Positions 31,231-41,750 are shown, counted from the stretch's first letter. The stretch is DNA of 63,808 nucleotides from Psychrobacter sp. UBA3480 (GCF_002377945.1 NZ_DFQV01000010.1:1826-65633), one strand, 5' to 3'. Numbers and translations are program-made. Notes: generated by a model not told the origin, from the letters alone.

Positions 31231-31266
31231 AAAAAAGCGGCGCTCCAGATGGGGCGCCGCTTTTTT
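31231..31266. terminator. Bidirectional terminator between the DUF3108 and DUF2069 genes
   Basis: A GC-rich stem (AGCGGCGCTCC with GGGGCGCCGCT) is flanked by an A-run on the left and a T-run on the right. It can serve both convergent genes. Confidence 0.9.
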
Positions 31267-31315
31267 ATGGTTTTAGATTAATGGATATAATTTATTAGGC
31301 TTCAGGTAAGTTTAA

Positions 31316-31765
31316 TTATTGACGAGGTTTCTTCACAACATTGTTCATCGAAGGCAGGCGTTTAAGCAGAATAAATAGCCAAATATTGATAGCAAGCAAT
31401 AGTAAGAAATCCGCTAAGTACACAGCGATTTCTGCCCCGCTACTGCCATATATACGAGTAAACAGCACCACGCCACTCGCACCCAAATATACCAAGGTAA
31501 ACATACTACTTATCAACAATGCATAAGGTGAACGACCACGCAATATCCATGGCGTCAGAATCAACGCGGGCACTAGCCATAAAGCCTGCCAAGCAATACC
31601 GCCAACGATATCAGGGCTACTAGGATTAAAAATACTAATAAAGATAGGCAATCCGAGCAGTCTATAAACGAGCCAAATTAACCACGTAACCTTCAAGCGC
31701 TGTGCAATAGGTGCGATAGGCTTAACCGTTTTAAGAGGCTTTGTATTAGAGCGGGTTGTGGCCAT
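31316..31765 (-). CDS. Membrane protein, probable DUF2069 family
   Basis: Protein of 149 residues with about four hydrophobic helices and a basic N-terminus. The segment RGRSPYALLISSMFTLVYLGASG resembles the conserved core of DUF2069 proteins, which often lie beside wrbA, as here (wrbA is 155 bases upstream on the same strand). The function is unknown. The family assignment is from memory of pattern and context. Confidence 0.6.
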   Translation of the reverse strand: MATTRSNTKPLKTVKPIAPIAQRLKVTWLIWLVYRLLGLPIFISIFNPSSPDIVGGIAWQALWLVPALILTPWILRGRSPYALLISSMFTLVYLGASGVVLFTRIYGSSGAEIAVYLADFLLLLAINIWLFILLKRLPSMNNVVKKPRQ

Positions 31766-31919
31766 TAGATATTTTGATTTCCTAAATGAATAATATACTG
31801 CTGAAGATGAATAAGTAGCTCTTTGTTATAACCACTTGCTTATAACCAAGTGATTATAGCCATTCAATCATAAACTTTGAGACTCAGACGCTTCTAAACA
31901 GCAGGTTTATAACAGTTGC

Positions 31920-32537
31920 TTATCGGCCCCAATTAGCCTGTGCTAATGCAGCCGCCGTAATCGCTAAACGGCGACCCTGCGCAATACCCAAATCTCGCTC
32001 GTCAGCAGATATAGGCTGATCATGCGATGCACCGCTGACATGGCTAGCACCATAAGGTGTACCGCCGCGATGCGTACGGTTCAGTGCTGGCTCTGCATAG
32101 GGCACACCTACGATGACCATACCGTGATGCATCAGTGGCAACATCATCGTCAACAACGTCGTTTCTTGGCCACCATGCATGGAACCTGTCGCCGTAAATA
32201 CTGAGGCTGGTTTGTTTTGTAGGTTCCCTGCAAGCCATAAGGTCACGGTATTATCCCAAAAATACTTCATGGGTGCGGCCATATTACCAAAGTGCGTTGG
32301 GCTACCAAGCGCAAGACCGCTACAGTCTTTTAGATCATCCATCGTACAGTACAAGTCACCCTCATCAGGTATCGCAGGCTTACTCGAGGTGGTTTCAGGT
32401 GCCACTGTCGGTACCGTACGGATACGCGCGGTCATGCCAGCATCTTCAATACCTTGAGCGATAGCATATGCTAATGTCTTAGTTGTACCGTAATTAGAAT
32501 AATAAAGCACCAAAACATAAGGGTCGGTCTGACTCAT
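31920..32537 (-). CDS. wrbA: NAD(P)H:quinone oxidoreductase (flavoprotein WrbA)
   Basis: Flavodoxin-like enzyme that reduces quinones with two electrons. The FMN-binding loop is YYSNYGTTKTLA near the start. Further hallmarks are LGSPTHFGNMAAPMKYFWD, FTATGSMHGGQETTLL and GGTPYGASHV. It has 205 residues from the ATG at 32537, which has GGAAG at a good distance; the TTG at 32543 is two codons earlier and less likely. The likely role is defence against semiquinones and oxidative stress. Confidence 0.94.
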   Translation of the reverse strand: MSQTDPYVLVLYYSNYGTTKTLAYAIAQGIEDAGMTARIRTVPTVAPETTSSKPAIPDEGDLYCTMDDLKDCSGLALGSPTHFGNMAAPMKYFWDNTVTLWLAGNLQNKPASVFTATGSMHGGQETTLLTMMLPLMHHGMVIVGVPYAEPALNRTHRGGTPYGASHVSGASHDQPISADERDLGIAQGRRLAITAAALAQANWGR

Positions 32538-32793
32538 TAGCAAAGCTTCCTCATAAAATCGTTAGGCATACTAGCCACCAAAAATGCGGTGAAATATATG
32601 ACTAACTGGCATTGTAGAATATGTGCACATTATGCCCGAGTCATTCACTGTCATGCAAATAACCATGATTGATAACCTGACTTATATTGTATCTGATGTG
32701 CTACGTGGTGCATTTTGACACAATTAAACCGCAGATGATAACCGTTCATCTTTGTTACACTATTGTCACTCTTACTTTTGCTTAATGGTCGAC

Positions 32794-34377
32794 ATGGAAA
32801 AATTATCTCAAAAACTCCCGTTTTTACAGCAGCGCTGGTTTCAGTTTTTACGGTTTTTGACTCGGCATTTTTTTGAAGATAATTGCCAGCAAAAGGCAGC
32901 TTCGCTGACATACACCACTATGCTGTCGATTGTGCCTGTATTAACGGTATTACTGATGATTTTATCATCCGTACCAGCTCTCGCATCGGTTAGAGCTCAG
33001 ATATATGACGTCATCTATAGCAATCTGTTACCGCAATCGAGCATGCAAGTTAGTGAGTATATTAATAGCTTCGCCGAAAAGTCATCCAATCTAACCATCA
33101 TCGGTGCCATGATTTTATTCTTTACGACTATCATGACCTTGACCACCATTGAACGCGCGTTTAACCAGATTTGGCGAGTAGAAGATCGCTCTGGTGGTAT
33201 CAAAAGCATGCTGCGTTATTGGACTATTGTTACCCTAGGACCATTAGTATTGGGCACCGCTTTTATCGCTTCAAGTACTGTACAGAGTCTGAGCTTTCTC
33301 AATCGTCAAATTGCAGGCTACGGTATCGACTGGAGCTTTTGGGTACAAATGGCATCGATTGGTATTACGATGGCAGGCTTTATCGGTATGTACTGGTTTA
33401 TTCCAAAGGCGCGCGTACCAGCAAAAAACGCAGCCATCGCTGGCGTGTTCGTGGCCATTGTCTTTGAATTGATGAAGCACCTGTTTGGTACAGTGATGGC
33501 TAACTTTACCAGCTACGAAGCGATTTACGGCGCTTTTGCCGCATTGCCTATCTTTCTACTATGGATTTATCTGTCGTGGAATTTGATTTTATTAGGCGTT
33601 GAGATCAGCTATACCTTGACCATCTTTGAGACAGAAGAAGTCTACCCTCGTCACCCGTTACTCAGCTTGCTAGATATGTTGAACTTGGTCTATACCCACC
33701 ACTTAAAAGGTGAAGCTGTTAGCGAACAAGCACTGCGCAATGTCTTAGGTCGCAAAGAGCTGCCGAAATGGTATACCTATATCAACTACCTACAAGACAG
33801 TAATCTTATCACCATGACAGATGATGATGACTATGTGCTCAAAAGAGACCTGAGTAGGATGACGTTATGGGACTTTTATCGTACCTTGCCCTACCCACTT
33901 CCTATCAAGGACGAGTTGGATGAGATGAAATTGGAAGGTCAAAAGCCTTGGCTAAGTTTGCTAGTAAAACGTTTTGAGAATACTGAAGCGTATGCCAAAC
34001 AGCAACTGCATCTGCCGCTAAATGCTATCTTTGCCAATAGTGAACCTCGTAAACAATCTACTAGCAAGCATGGCGATGACCGTAAACTATTTAGAAAAAC
34101 CTCTGCCGCCACTGAAAACGTACAACGACATGATAATCTAGATGGATATAGCCAGAGTGCTTACAACGGTAATGATCCGAATCTTGAAGCCTCACCGCAC
34201 CTAGAACCGATGGCTTATGACAAAGACAGCGCTATTGAATATGACGATCACGACAACGAAGCCATCATACCTCTAGGGACCAGTGATAGTCATGCTGAAA
34301 CAGATATGACCAAACGTGCGCATAAAAACGCTATTATTACAGAAGCAGATAACCCTAAGGCTCATCACAGTGAATAA
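32794..34377 (+). CDS. YihY/BrkB family inner-membrane protein
   Basis: Protein of about 527 residues. The first 290 residues hold about six membrane helices with family motifs (DNCQQKAASLTYTTMLSIVP, TIERAFNQIWRVEDR, FIPKARVPAKNAAIAG, FGAFAALPIFLLWIYLSW-like end). A cytoplasmic winged-helix-like part (about 290-400) and a long polar, Asp/His-rich tail follow. It was once called RNase BN, which is no longer accepted; the function is unclear. The frame is open from a TTG at 32752, but ATG codons at 32785 or 32794 are preferred. No strong ribosome site decides between them. It overlaps the next gene by 8 bases. Confidence 0.85.
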   Translation: MEKLSQKLPFLQQRWFQFLRFLTRHFFEDNCQQKAASLTYTTMLSIVPVLTVLLMILSSVPALASVRAQIYDVIYSNLLPQSSMQVSEYINSFAEKSSNLTIIGAMILFFTTIMTLTTIERAFNQIWRVEDRSGGIKSMLRYWTIVTLGPLVLGTAFIASSTVQSLSFLNRQIAGYGIDWSFWVQMASIGITMAGFIGMYWFIPKARVPAKNAAIAGVFVAIVFELMKHLFGTVMANFTSYEAIYGAFAALPIFLLWIYLSWNLILLGVEISYTLTIFETEEVYPRHPLLSLLDMLNLVYTHHLKGEAVSEQALRNVLGRKELPKWYTYINYLQDSNLITMTDDDDYVLKRDLSRMTLWDFYRTLPYPLPIKDELDEMKLEGQKPWLSLLVKRFENTEAYAKQQLHLPLNAIFANSEPRKQSTSKHGDDRKLFRKTSAATENVQRHDNLDGYSQSAYNGNDPNLEASPHLEPMAYDKDSAIEYDDHDNEAIIPLGTSDSHAETDMTKRAHKNAIITEADNPKAHHSE

Positions 34378-35986
34378 AAATGATGGAGACAGCATCTGGA
34401 CACGTGCGATCAATGCAGGTCAAAACAGGCTTAAGCAGTTCACTAAATTGTGGTCAATACAAACGCTGACCGACTTGCCTGATCGCTTAAATAATTTGTG
34501 GCAGTGGCTGATTGGCTCCTACTGGTTTATCCCAACCGCTTGTGTCATCGTGGGTATTTTGCTTGCTCCTTTACTAGTCGCGATTGATCAGCATTTTGAT
34601 CGTGAAACGGTAAAAGAGATCTCCTTTGCTTTTACTGGTGATGACGAGGCGGCGCGCGCGATTATGACAGCCATCGCTGGTGCGGTACTGGGCGTGGCCG
34701 GTACGACATTTTCGATTACGATCGCCGTCCTGTCGATGGCATCCTCACAGTTTGGCCCAAGACTGCTACGTAACTTTTTGACTGATACCCCAAACCAGTT
34801 TGTCCTTGGCGCTTTTATCGGTACATTTAGCTATAGCTTACTGGTACTAAAGTCGATCCATAAGTCTGACGTAGCTTTTGGTGTACCGCAATTGGCAGTG
34901 ACTTTTGCCATTATTATGGCGATTATCTGTGCGCTGCTCTTGGTTTATTTTGTACAGCATATGGTGCATGCTATTCAGGCGTCACATGTCATTCAAAATG
35001 CTAGCAACGATGCGATTGCAAACATTTACTATTGGTATAACGATCGTTGTGATATCCAACATCAACGCGATGCTGAGCACCATGATATCGAGCAGTTCCA
35101 AAACTGGCCTGCTATGCCGATTTATTCACCAAATTCCGGTTATCTACAGCAGATTTATCTTGAGTCATTGATTGCGCTGTCACAAGACTATGGGGGCGTG
35201 GTACAAATGCATGTCAACCTCGGTAATTACGTCACTGACAAAAACGTCATTGGCTACTTTTATCAGCGACCTGCATCTCATCCAAATAATCGCCAAAGGA
35301 CAGCAACACCGCATCTAGCAGTAATACCTAGAGCACCTGATGGACTGTTTTGGCAACGTCTTGCAGGTTGCCTACGACTTGAGCAACGATTGGCGCACTC
35401 TAACGACATTGCCTATAGCTTAGGTCAAATGACGGAGATTGCTGTACGCGCGTTATCCCCTGGTATCAATGATCCAAAGACTGCGGTCAATTGCGTCCAG
35501 TCTTTAACCAGCTGTCTGAGTATCATGATGCGTCGTCAGCCACCGAGCCCTTATCATTTTCACATACCGCAATCAGACACTAACGATAGCTCTGAAAATA
35601 CTGTCAAACAGAAGCGACTGGCCATATTGGCACTAGTCACTCATATCCCCAAAATTTCCGACTTTATCAATGTATCACTCGGTGAGATACGTCGTTATGC
35701 AGCTGCTGACCTAATGGTCTTAAAAGCATTGTGTCAGGCAATGGTCAATTTGAACTATGCACGGGTAAACAGCGCACAGCAGCAAACGCTATTACATGAA
35801 TTGCATCTGATTCAGCGCGCCGGAGAAGAGAATTTAAATTATCAGGAGCTGGTCGATGACTTGGTCGCTATGTGCGAACAAGCCAAGCAATTTATCCTTG
35901 ATAACGATGCGCAGCACAAGCATTTTAATTATGTCAGTGAGTTTGAAGCGGATATTCGTCAAGCATTACAGACACAGTCTAGTTAA
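34370..35986 (+). CDS. DUF2254 family membrane protein
   Basis: Protein of about 538 residues. There are about four membrane helices in the first 230 residues, with the family's AGAVLGVAGTTFSITIAVLSMASSQFGPR and LGAFIGTFSYSLLVL segments, then a large soluble part that contains EIAVRALSPGINDPKTAVNCV. The function is unknown. The GTG at 34370 overlaps the stop of the BrkB gene (AGTGAATAA), has AAGG about 9 bases upstream, and gives translational coupling. The frame also runs up to a GTG at 34316. Confidence 0.82.
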   Translation: MNKNDGDSIWTRAINAGQNRLKQFTKLWSIQTLTDLPDRLNNLWQWLIGSYWFIPTACVIVGILLAPLLVAIDQHFDRETVKEISFAFTGDDEAARAIMTAIAGAVLGVAGTTFSITIAVLSMASSQFGPRLLRNFLTDTPNQFVLGAFIGTFSYSLLVLKSIHKSDVAFGVPQLAVTFAIIMAIICALLLVYFVQHMVHAIQASHVIQNASNDAIANIYYWYNDRCDIQHQRDAEHHDIEQFQNWPAMPIYSPNSGYLQQIYLESLIALSQDYGGVVQMHVNLGNYVTDKNVIGYFYQRPASHPNNRQRTATPHLAVIPRAPDGLFWQRLAGCLRLEQRLAHSNDIAYSLGQMTEIAVRALSPGINDPKTAVNCVQSLTSCLSIMMRRQPPSPYHFHIPQSDTNDSSENTVKQKRLAILALVTHIPKISDFINVSLGEIRRYAAADLMVLKALCQAMVNLNYARVNSAQQQTLLHELHLIQRAGEENLNYQELVDDLVAMCEQAKQFILDNDAQHKHFNYVSEFEADIRQALQTQSS

Positions 35987-36139
35987 TGACATGACCAGTT
36001 AACTGTTTAAACAAATGGCAATATCAGCCCTTATAAGCACTTTACTTATAAGCACAACACCTATAGCTAGCAACACTTATAACGTCCCTATAAGCCCTGC
36101 GCTTTAGATACTTTTATATTTATATGAGACCTACTTTTT

Positions 36140-37414
36140 ATGGCATCTGCAACCAGCCTCACCATTCTAGAAATCAGCGCCATATTTTTGTCGATTACTG
36201 CTTCATTAACTTATATCAATCACCGCTTTATTGGTCTGCCGACCACTATCGGTGTCATGGTCATCTCTATCTTACTGTCAATCGGTGCGATATTTTTAGG
36301 CTTCTTAGGGTTTGATCAGCTGATCGATTACGAAGTCAGTTTATTGGAGCAGCTTGATTTTACCGAAGTACTTTTAGACGGTATGCTATCGATGTTGCTA
36401 TTTGCAGGCGCATTACACGTCAATATTGGTGACTTAAGACGCTATAAATTACCTATCGGCATCCTTGCTGGACTTGGTACAATCATATCGGCGATGCTCA
36501 TTGCGACCGCGATTTACTTTATGTTGCCGCTCTTCGGTTTCGGCCTGCCATTTCTCTGGTGCCTTTTATTTGGGGCGCTTATCTCCCCTACCGATCCTAT
36601 TGCCGTCATGGGCATCCTGTCGTCAGCAGGTGCTCCAAAGAGCATCGAGACCGTCATCGCTGGCGAGTCATTGTTCAATGATGGTATCGGCGTGGTTATC
36701 TTCGTCTTACTGCTGGGGATTTTATCTAGCGGTGATATCCCTACTGCCAACTACGTCGCACATACTTTGGCGGTTGAAGCTGGTGGCGGCGTTGTATTCG
36801 GACTGGTACTTGGTGCGATTTTGTACTACTTGCTCAAGAGCATTGATAGCTATCAAGAAGAAGTACTATTAACATTAGCGGGCGTCATCGGTGGCTATGC
36901 GTTGGCCAGTCATTGGCATTTATCAGGGCCACTCGCCATGGTCATGATGGGTCTGATGGTTGGTAATCGTGGTCGAGAGCTAGCCATGAGTGATAAGACA
37001 CGGCACTATATTGACTTGTTCTGGGAATTGATTGACGAGATTTTAAACGCCATTCTATTTGTGCTCATCGGTCTAGAAGTTGTGATGATTGCTTATTCAG
37101 GCAATTTATTTATTGCTAGTGGTTTGACCATTTTGATTGCGCTGATTGCTCGATTTATCGTGGTAGGTATGACGACCAAGACTTTTCATCGTCAGCTTGA
37201 TTTGCCTACGGGCGCATGGAAAGTTCTGACATGGGGCGGCTTACGCGGTGGTATCTCGGTCGCGTTAGTATTACAGCTACCGATCGGGGCTGAACGAGAG
37301 ATTTTATTGGCACTCACTTATGCGGTGGTGATTTTCTCCATCTTGGTACAAGGTCTAAGCGTTGGTAAAGTCGCTAAAAGCATTCGTACGGATGAAAAAA
37401 CAGTAGACGTATAA
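36140..37414 (+). CDS. Na+/H+ antiporter of the CPA1 family (NhaP-like)
   Basis: Integral membrane protein of 424 residues with about 12 helices. Key motifs of CPA1 exchangers are visible: LFGALISPTDPIAVMGIL, the ion-binding GESLFNDGIGVVIF (Asn-Asp) and the GGLRGGISVALVLQLP segment. It exchanges cytoplasmic sodium (or potassium) for protons, important for pH and salt tolerance. It lies 150 bases after the DUF2254 gene, and the transcript ends at the hairpin at 37435-37476. Confidence 0.92.
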   Translation: MASATSLTILEISAIFLSITASLTYINHRFIGLPTTIGVMVISILLSIGAIFLGFLGFDQLIDYEVSLLEQLDFTEVLLDGMLSMLLFAGALHVNIGDLRRYKLPIGILAGLGTIISAMLIATAIYFMLPLFGFGLPFLWCLLFGALISPTDPIAVMGILSSAGAPKSIETVIAGESLFNDGIGVVIFVLLLGILSSGDIPTANYVAHTLAVEAGGGVVFGLVLGAILYYLLKSIDSYQEEVLLTLAGVIGGYALASHWHLSGPLAMVMMGLMVGNRGRELAMSDKTRHYIDLFWELIDEILNAILFVLIGLEVVMIAYSGNLFIASGLTILIALIARFIVVGMTTKTFHRQLDLPTGAWKVLTWGGLRGGISVALVLQLPIGAEREILLALTYAVVIFSILVQGLSVGKVAKSIRTDEKTVDV

Positions 37415-37434
37415 GCTAAAAATATATTAGGCAC

Positions 37435-37476
37435 AAAAAATCCAGCATCAGATACTTGTCTTATGCTGGATTTTTT
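37435..37476. terminator. Bidirectional terminator between the antiporter and DUF2127 genes
   Basis: A 14-base arm (A-run plus TCCAGCAT) pairs with its complement across a loop of about 14 bases, with a T-run on the right and an A-run on the left. Confidence 0.85.
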
Positions 37477-37492
37477 AACTTAAATTTAAATG

Positions 37493-37978
37493 CTATATCA
37501 AGCCCTTTCGTTTCATATTACGATAAACCACAACAATGATGAGCAGATTAGAAACCAGTATCCCAAGCTTAAACCAGTCAAACGGGCTAACGATCAGATA
37601 GTAGATTTCTATAGGAATAAATACCCCGTAGCCTAGCACCCCAAACCAATACGCCCATGTTTTGTCATGCCATAAGCCATAGGCTTCGAGGAAGCGCAAA
37701 CTGGCATAAGCGAATATCAATAATAAAAACATCGGCCAGTTTTTGCTTGCTTGCTGAGCAATACGTACGGCACTATCTATTTGCGGGGCAAGCATATGGC
37801 CGAAGCTGCGCTGCCAAGTAACCGTTGCTGTCGTCAGCCAATGCTCAAGATTGGTATGCCACCACCATAATGCCCCTGCTCCTAGTAACGCACCAACACC
37901 TTTCACTACCTCATAAATGGCCACTGCTTTAATAGACTCGCTCGCTGTACCGCGCGATTTTTCTTGCTGACCATTCAT
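37493..37978 (-). CDS. DUF2127 family membrane protein
   Basis: Protein of 161 residues with about four hydrophobic helices. The pattern SIKAVAIYEVVKGVGALLGAGAL, FAYASLRFLEAYGLWHDKTWAYWF and the closing VSNLLIIVVVYRNM fits DUF2127. The function is unknown. The ATG at 37978 has AAGGGG at 6 bases. The open frame continues to 38101, but that would overlap the upstream gene by 68 bases and has no ribosome site. It is probably the third gene of a pyrB-pyrX transcript. Confidence 0.82.
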   Translation of the reverse strand: MNGQQEKSRGTASESIKAVAIYEVVKGVGALLGAGALWWWHTNLEHWLTTATVTWQRSFGHMLAPQIDSAVRIAQQASKNWPMFLLLIFAYASLRFLEAYGLWHDKTWAYWFGVLGYGVFIPIEIYYLIVSPFDWFKLGILVSNLLIIVVVYRNMKRKGLI

Positions 37979-38033
37979 AGTAACCCCTTTATCCTTCAAG
38001 GATGGCGGCAGACGGTCATCCTGTCGGGGCAAA

Positions 38034-39245
38034 TTAGCCAAAGAATGTCTCCACAACACGTCCTTGCAACTGCTGATTGAAAAACGGCGTGTTTTTACCA
38101 CTCGATAGCATAGATTGCGCGGTTACTTGCCACTCAAGATTAGGATCGACCAATACTGCACCGCCGATAGCTTCATACTGCTCACTAATACCTGCGATTT
38201 TTGCAGGATTTAGGCAGATTTTGTCTACCAGTTGCGAGAGTGTTAGTACCTCATCATTTACCAGCTGGCAAGCCAACGCCATAAACGTATCGAAGTTTGA
38301 GATACCTGGCGTACTCTCAGCGAATGGTGCTTTTTTGGCCGTACTATTCAGTGGTTCGTGATGACTACAGATGGCATCGATAGTGCCATCCTTTAATCCA
38401 CGGCGGATTGCCTGCTGATCAGTGTTACTACGTAGCGGTGGTAACACATATGCCTGAGCATTAAAGCCTTCAAGGTTATCATCAGTTAAGTAAAGCTGAT
38501 GCATTGCAACGTCGCAAGTCACTGGCAAGCCTTTATCTTTTGCCCAGCGCATGAGCTCGATAGAGGACTTACAGGATAGTTGACTAAAATGAGCAGCGAT
38601 TCCAGTCTCTTCCACCATCAGTAGCTGCGTAGACAACGCAACAGTTTCTGCAATCCAAGGAATCCCCTGCAGTCCATGATAAGAAGCAATATAGCCCTCA
38701 TGTGCCACCCCATCTCCAGACAGACTTGGCTCATCAGGATAAAAGAATACTTTCATACCAAAGGTTGCTGCGTATTCTAGTGTGCGTAGCAATACTAAGT
38801 CATTGCGAAAAGGTCTACGCGCATTGGATACTGCGATACAGCCGCCCTTTTTAAGCCCTGCAATATTAGACGGTCGTTCGCCCTCTAATCCTGTGGTCAA
38901 TGCACCCAAAATATGCAAATAAATCCCGCCATCACTCAAGGCGCGCTCACGTAAGCCTTTTAAGAGTGAGCCATTTTCTAAAATAGGATTGGTATCAGGC
39001 GGCGTCACCACATGCAAAAAGCCATTACCACGAGCAGCACTGCCTTCTGATTTTAGCGTACCATGTTGCTGCTGGCCTGGCTCACGCAGGCGCGCGCATA
39101 GATCTACTAGTGGTGGTAATAACCACATCTCACGGTCAGAATCGAGTGTAGATAGTTTTTCTGTTGCAGTTTGCGGCAATGCATCTTTAAATGCTTTTGG
39201 TAAATGGTCAAGAATGGGTGCATCAGTATTAAGCATGGTAGACAT
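38034..39245 (-). CDS. pyrX: Dihydroorotase-like protein, probably inactive (PyrX/PyrC')
   Basis: Protein of 403 residues of the class I dihydroorotase type, 58 bases downstream of pyrB. The metal-binding H-x-H is lost: the conserved segment reads PPLVDLCARLREPGQ, so both His are replaced. The late catalytic Asp region reads ICSHHEPL instead of the usual ATDHAPH. In Pseudomonas an inactive homologue is a structural partner of aspartate carbamoyltransferase, and the same role is inferred here. A functional pyrC should lie elsewhere in the genome. Confidence 0.88.
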   Translation of the reverse strand: MSTMLNTDAPILDHLPKAFKDALPQTATEKLSTLDSDREMWLLPPLVDLCARLREPGQQQHGTLKSEGSAARGNGFLHVVTPPDTNPILENGSLLKGLRERALSDGGIYLHILGALTTGLEGERPSNIAGLKKGGCIAVSNARRPFRNDLVLLRTLEYAATFGMKVFFYPDEPSLSGDGVAHEGYIASYHGLQGIPWIAETVALSTQLLMVEETGIAAHFSQLSCKSSIELMRWAKDKGLPVTCDVAMHQLYLTDDNLEGFNAQAYVLPPLRSNTDQQAIRRGLKDGTIDAICSHHEPLNSTAKKAPFAESTPGISNFDTFMALACQLVNDEVLTLSQLVDKICLNPAKIAGISEQYEAIGGAVLVDPNLEWQVTAQSMLSSGKNTPFFNQQLQGRVVETFFG

Positions 39246-39303
39246 AACGTTATTACCGTATCAATAAAATGAAATAAATGAGAATAAGTCGCGCGGCAGG
39301 CTG

Positions 39304-40377
39304 TTACTTGCCAGCCGCTTGATGAGCACGCTGACCTTCCATCGCAAGCGATAAGACCGCCATACGAATGGCAATGCCGTTATTTACCTGCTTTAAGATA
39401 ACGGATTGTGCGCCATCAGCCACACTAGAGGCAATCTCAACACCACGATTCATCGGCCCTGGATGCATCACCAATGCATCAGGTTTAGCGAGAGCTACCC
39501 GCTCTGGCGTGATCCCATAATGCTTGTAATATTCACTTGATGATGCCAATAGCGGCGAACCGATACGCTCATTTTGGATTCTTAATCCCATGATCACATC
39601 ACAATCAGTGACACAATCATCCATATTTTCGTACACCTGCACACCAAAACGCTCAATGCCTTTAGGCAGTAGAGTACGCGGCGCACAAACACGAATATCT
39701 GTCACACCTAGTGTTTGCAGTGCACTGATATCAGAGCGTGCTACACGTGAGTGTTTAATATCACCAACGATTGCGATAGACAGCTTTTCGAATGGGCGCG
39801 GAGCTTCACGGTGAATGGTCAACATATCAAGCATTCCTTGAGTAGGATGCGCATGCCAGCCATCACCACCGTTAATGATAGCGATATCAGGCGTCACTTC
39901 TGTCGCCATAAAATGCGCGGCACCTGATGCTGAATGGCGTACCACAAAAATATCCGCGGTCATTGCCTGTAGATTCCACAATGTATCACGCAGACTCTCG
40001 CCTTTTTTGGTACTAGAACGTTCGATATCGATATTGAGTACATTGGCACCCAAGCGTTTTTCTGCCACCTCGAATGTCGTTCGTGTACGAGTCGATGGTT
40101 CGAAGAACAAATTCATGACCGTATAGCCGTCTAACTCAGGACGATTGATTAGCTGTCCATTATCATCAAAGAATGTCTCTGCTTTTGCGATAATAGCTTT
40201 GAGCTGTGCTTTATTAAGACCTTCAACACCTAAGAAATGTCTGATGCTGCCATCGGTGTTGAGCTGCGGACGACTCAATGACGTATTGAGCCTTTGATGA
40301 ATCGTACTGGGATCAAATTTTGCATAATCAGTCGGTGAGACTGGTTGTGTAGCGCTACTATCGATAGAATTTGACAT
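39304..40377 (-). CDS. pyrB: Aspartate carbamoyltransferase, catalytic subunit
   Basis: Joins carbamoyl phosphate and aspartate, the committed step of pyrimidine synthesis. The carbamoyl-phosphate motif [12 protein letters not shown] is present, followed by [25 protein letters not shown] and the closing [12 protein letters not shown]. It has 357 residues, with about 25 extra residues at the N-terminus compared with E. coli, as in the PyrB/PyrX class that lacks PyrI. It lies upstream of pyrX in one transcript. Confidence 0.97.
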   Translation of the reverse strand: MSNSIDSSATQPVSPTDYAKFDPSTIHQRLNTSLSRPQLNTDGSIRHFLGVEGLNKAQLKAIIAKAETFFDDNGQLINRPELDGYTVMNLFFEPSTRTRTTFEVAEKRLGANVLNIDIERSSTKKGESLRDTLWNLQAMTADIFVVRHSASGAAHFMATEVTPDIAIINGGDGWHAHPTQGMLDMLTIHREAPRPFEKLSIAIVGDIKHSRVARSDISALQTLGVTDIRVCAPRTLLPKGIERFGVQVYENMDDCVTDCDVIMGLRIQNERIGSPLLASSSEYYKHYGITPERVALAKPDALVMHPGPMNRGVEIASSVADGAQSVILKQVNNGIAIRMAVLSLAMEGQRAHQAAGK

Positions 40378-40766
40378 AATGGCGAGTCTTTATTGTGGGT
40401 TTATATGAGTCTATAGTAATCACTTATTCATCTTTGTTCGATCATTTATCACTGATAGGCATAGATACAAAGGACATTTTGACGCTTATTTGCTACAATT
40501 TACCGTAATCAAATTCGACCGAAAAATAGCCTCAGCAGACAATCAGAAAGCGTGAGTAGGCATGCTGTATTCTCATAGAGAATAATTCTGACAAAACTAT
40601 AAATGAATAACAATAGATATAGTGTAGCCGATTTTGTGGTCGGGACAAAGATGCCGTATTAGCTATTTAAGAATTTACCTATTTCAGGTGTGCGAAACGC
40701 CACCTACTTCTTTACTTTGACACCTATCCGTTCTTTTACTTTCCATACCATTTATTAGGAAGCCTT
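40378..40766. other. Divergent intergenic region between pyrB and fbp
   Basis: About 390 bases without a recognisable gene. It must hold the promoters of both genes. No convincing boxes, leader peptide or attenuator hairpin were found. Confidence 0.4.
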
Positions 40767-41750
40767 ATGACGACCTTAGCAGACTATCTAAACCAACATG
40801 CCACTAGCCCTGCACTTAACGACGTGATTACCACTGTCACTGATGTCGGTAAGACAATTTCACAACTGCTTAGAAAAGGCGCTTTAGCAGACATTTTGGG
40901 CGAAGCAGGTAACCAAAACGTTCAAGGCGAAGATCAGAAAAAGCTCGACGTACTGGCCAATGACTTATTGCTAGATGCATTGGCAAAAAACACGCACTGT
41001 GCAGGCGTTGCTTCAGAAGAGCTCGATGATGCCACCCCTGCTAATGATGACGGTAGTTTATTGGTTTTATTTGACCCACTAGATGGCTCATCAAATATCG
41101 ATATCAATATGGCAGTAGGTACGATTTTTTCTGTTTTACCGTATGAGCGTCAAGGTCAAACCAGTGAAAACAGCGACTATTTGCAAGCAGGTAACAAACA
41201 GCTAGCAGCCGGTTATCTGCTATATGGTACGTCTACCGTACTGGCGCTGACTATCGCAGACAAGGTCGTGATGTTTAGCCTAGATCCAGAAGCTTCTGAC
41301 TATGTGCTGATAGAAGACAATGTTCAAATCGATACCGATACGAGCGAGTATGCTATCAATAGCTCAAACTATCGCTACTGGCGCGCCCCGATGCAACAGT
41401 ACATTGATGAGTTAATCGCTGGCGAGACAGGTGTACGTGGACGCGATTTTAATACACGCTGGGTAGCCGCCATGGTTGGTGACGTCCATCGTATCTTATG
41501 CCGAGGTGGTCTGTTCACTTATCCGTTTGATACCAAATACGCTCATAAAGCTGGCAAACTGCGTTTGATGTATGAAGCCAACCCAATGAGCTTATTGATT
41601 GAGCGCGCAGGTGGCGGTGCGACAGACGCCGTCAATCGTATCTTAGATATCGAACCGACTGATATCCATCAGCGTGTTCCTGTGGTACTCGGTAGCAAAA
41701 ACGAAGTCAATTACGTGAAAGACTTACACGTAAATTATTCTGAAAAATAA
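40767..41750 (+). CDS. fbp: Fructose-1,6-bisphosphatase, class 1
   Basis: Gluconeogenic enzyme that hydrolyses fructose-1,6-bisphosphate, 327 residues. The metal site is visible as GVASEELDD and [17 protein letters not shown]. Other landmarks are [25 protein letters not shown], the RYVGAMVADVHR-like segment [15 protein letters not shown], and [28 protein letters not shown] precedes the ATG. It stands alone, divergent from pyrB. Confidence 0.96.
   Translation: MTTLADYLNQHATSPALNDVITTVTDVGKTISQLLRKGALADILGEAGNQNVQGEDQKKLDVLANDLLLDALAKNTHCAGVASEELDDATPANDDGSLLVLFDPLDGSSNIDINMAVGTIFSVLPYERQGQTSENSDYLQAGNKQLAAGYLLYGTSTVLALTIADKVVMFSLDPEASDYVLIEDNVQIDTDTSEYAINSSNYRYWRAPMQQYIDELIAGETGVRGRDFNTRWVAAMVGDVHRILCRGGLFTYPFDTKYAHKAGKLRLMYEANPMSLLIERAGGGATDAVNRILDIEPTDIHQRVPVVLGSKNEVNYVKDLHVNYSEK

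Noticed and set aside
32752..32793. TTG start of the BrkB gene
   Set aside because: The first 14 residues do not fit the family, and ATG codons follow closely; kept only as an alternative.
37979..38101. 41-residue N-terminal extension of the DUF2127 protein
   Set aside because: It would overlap pyrX and lacks a ribosome site; the ATG at 37978 has a strong one.
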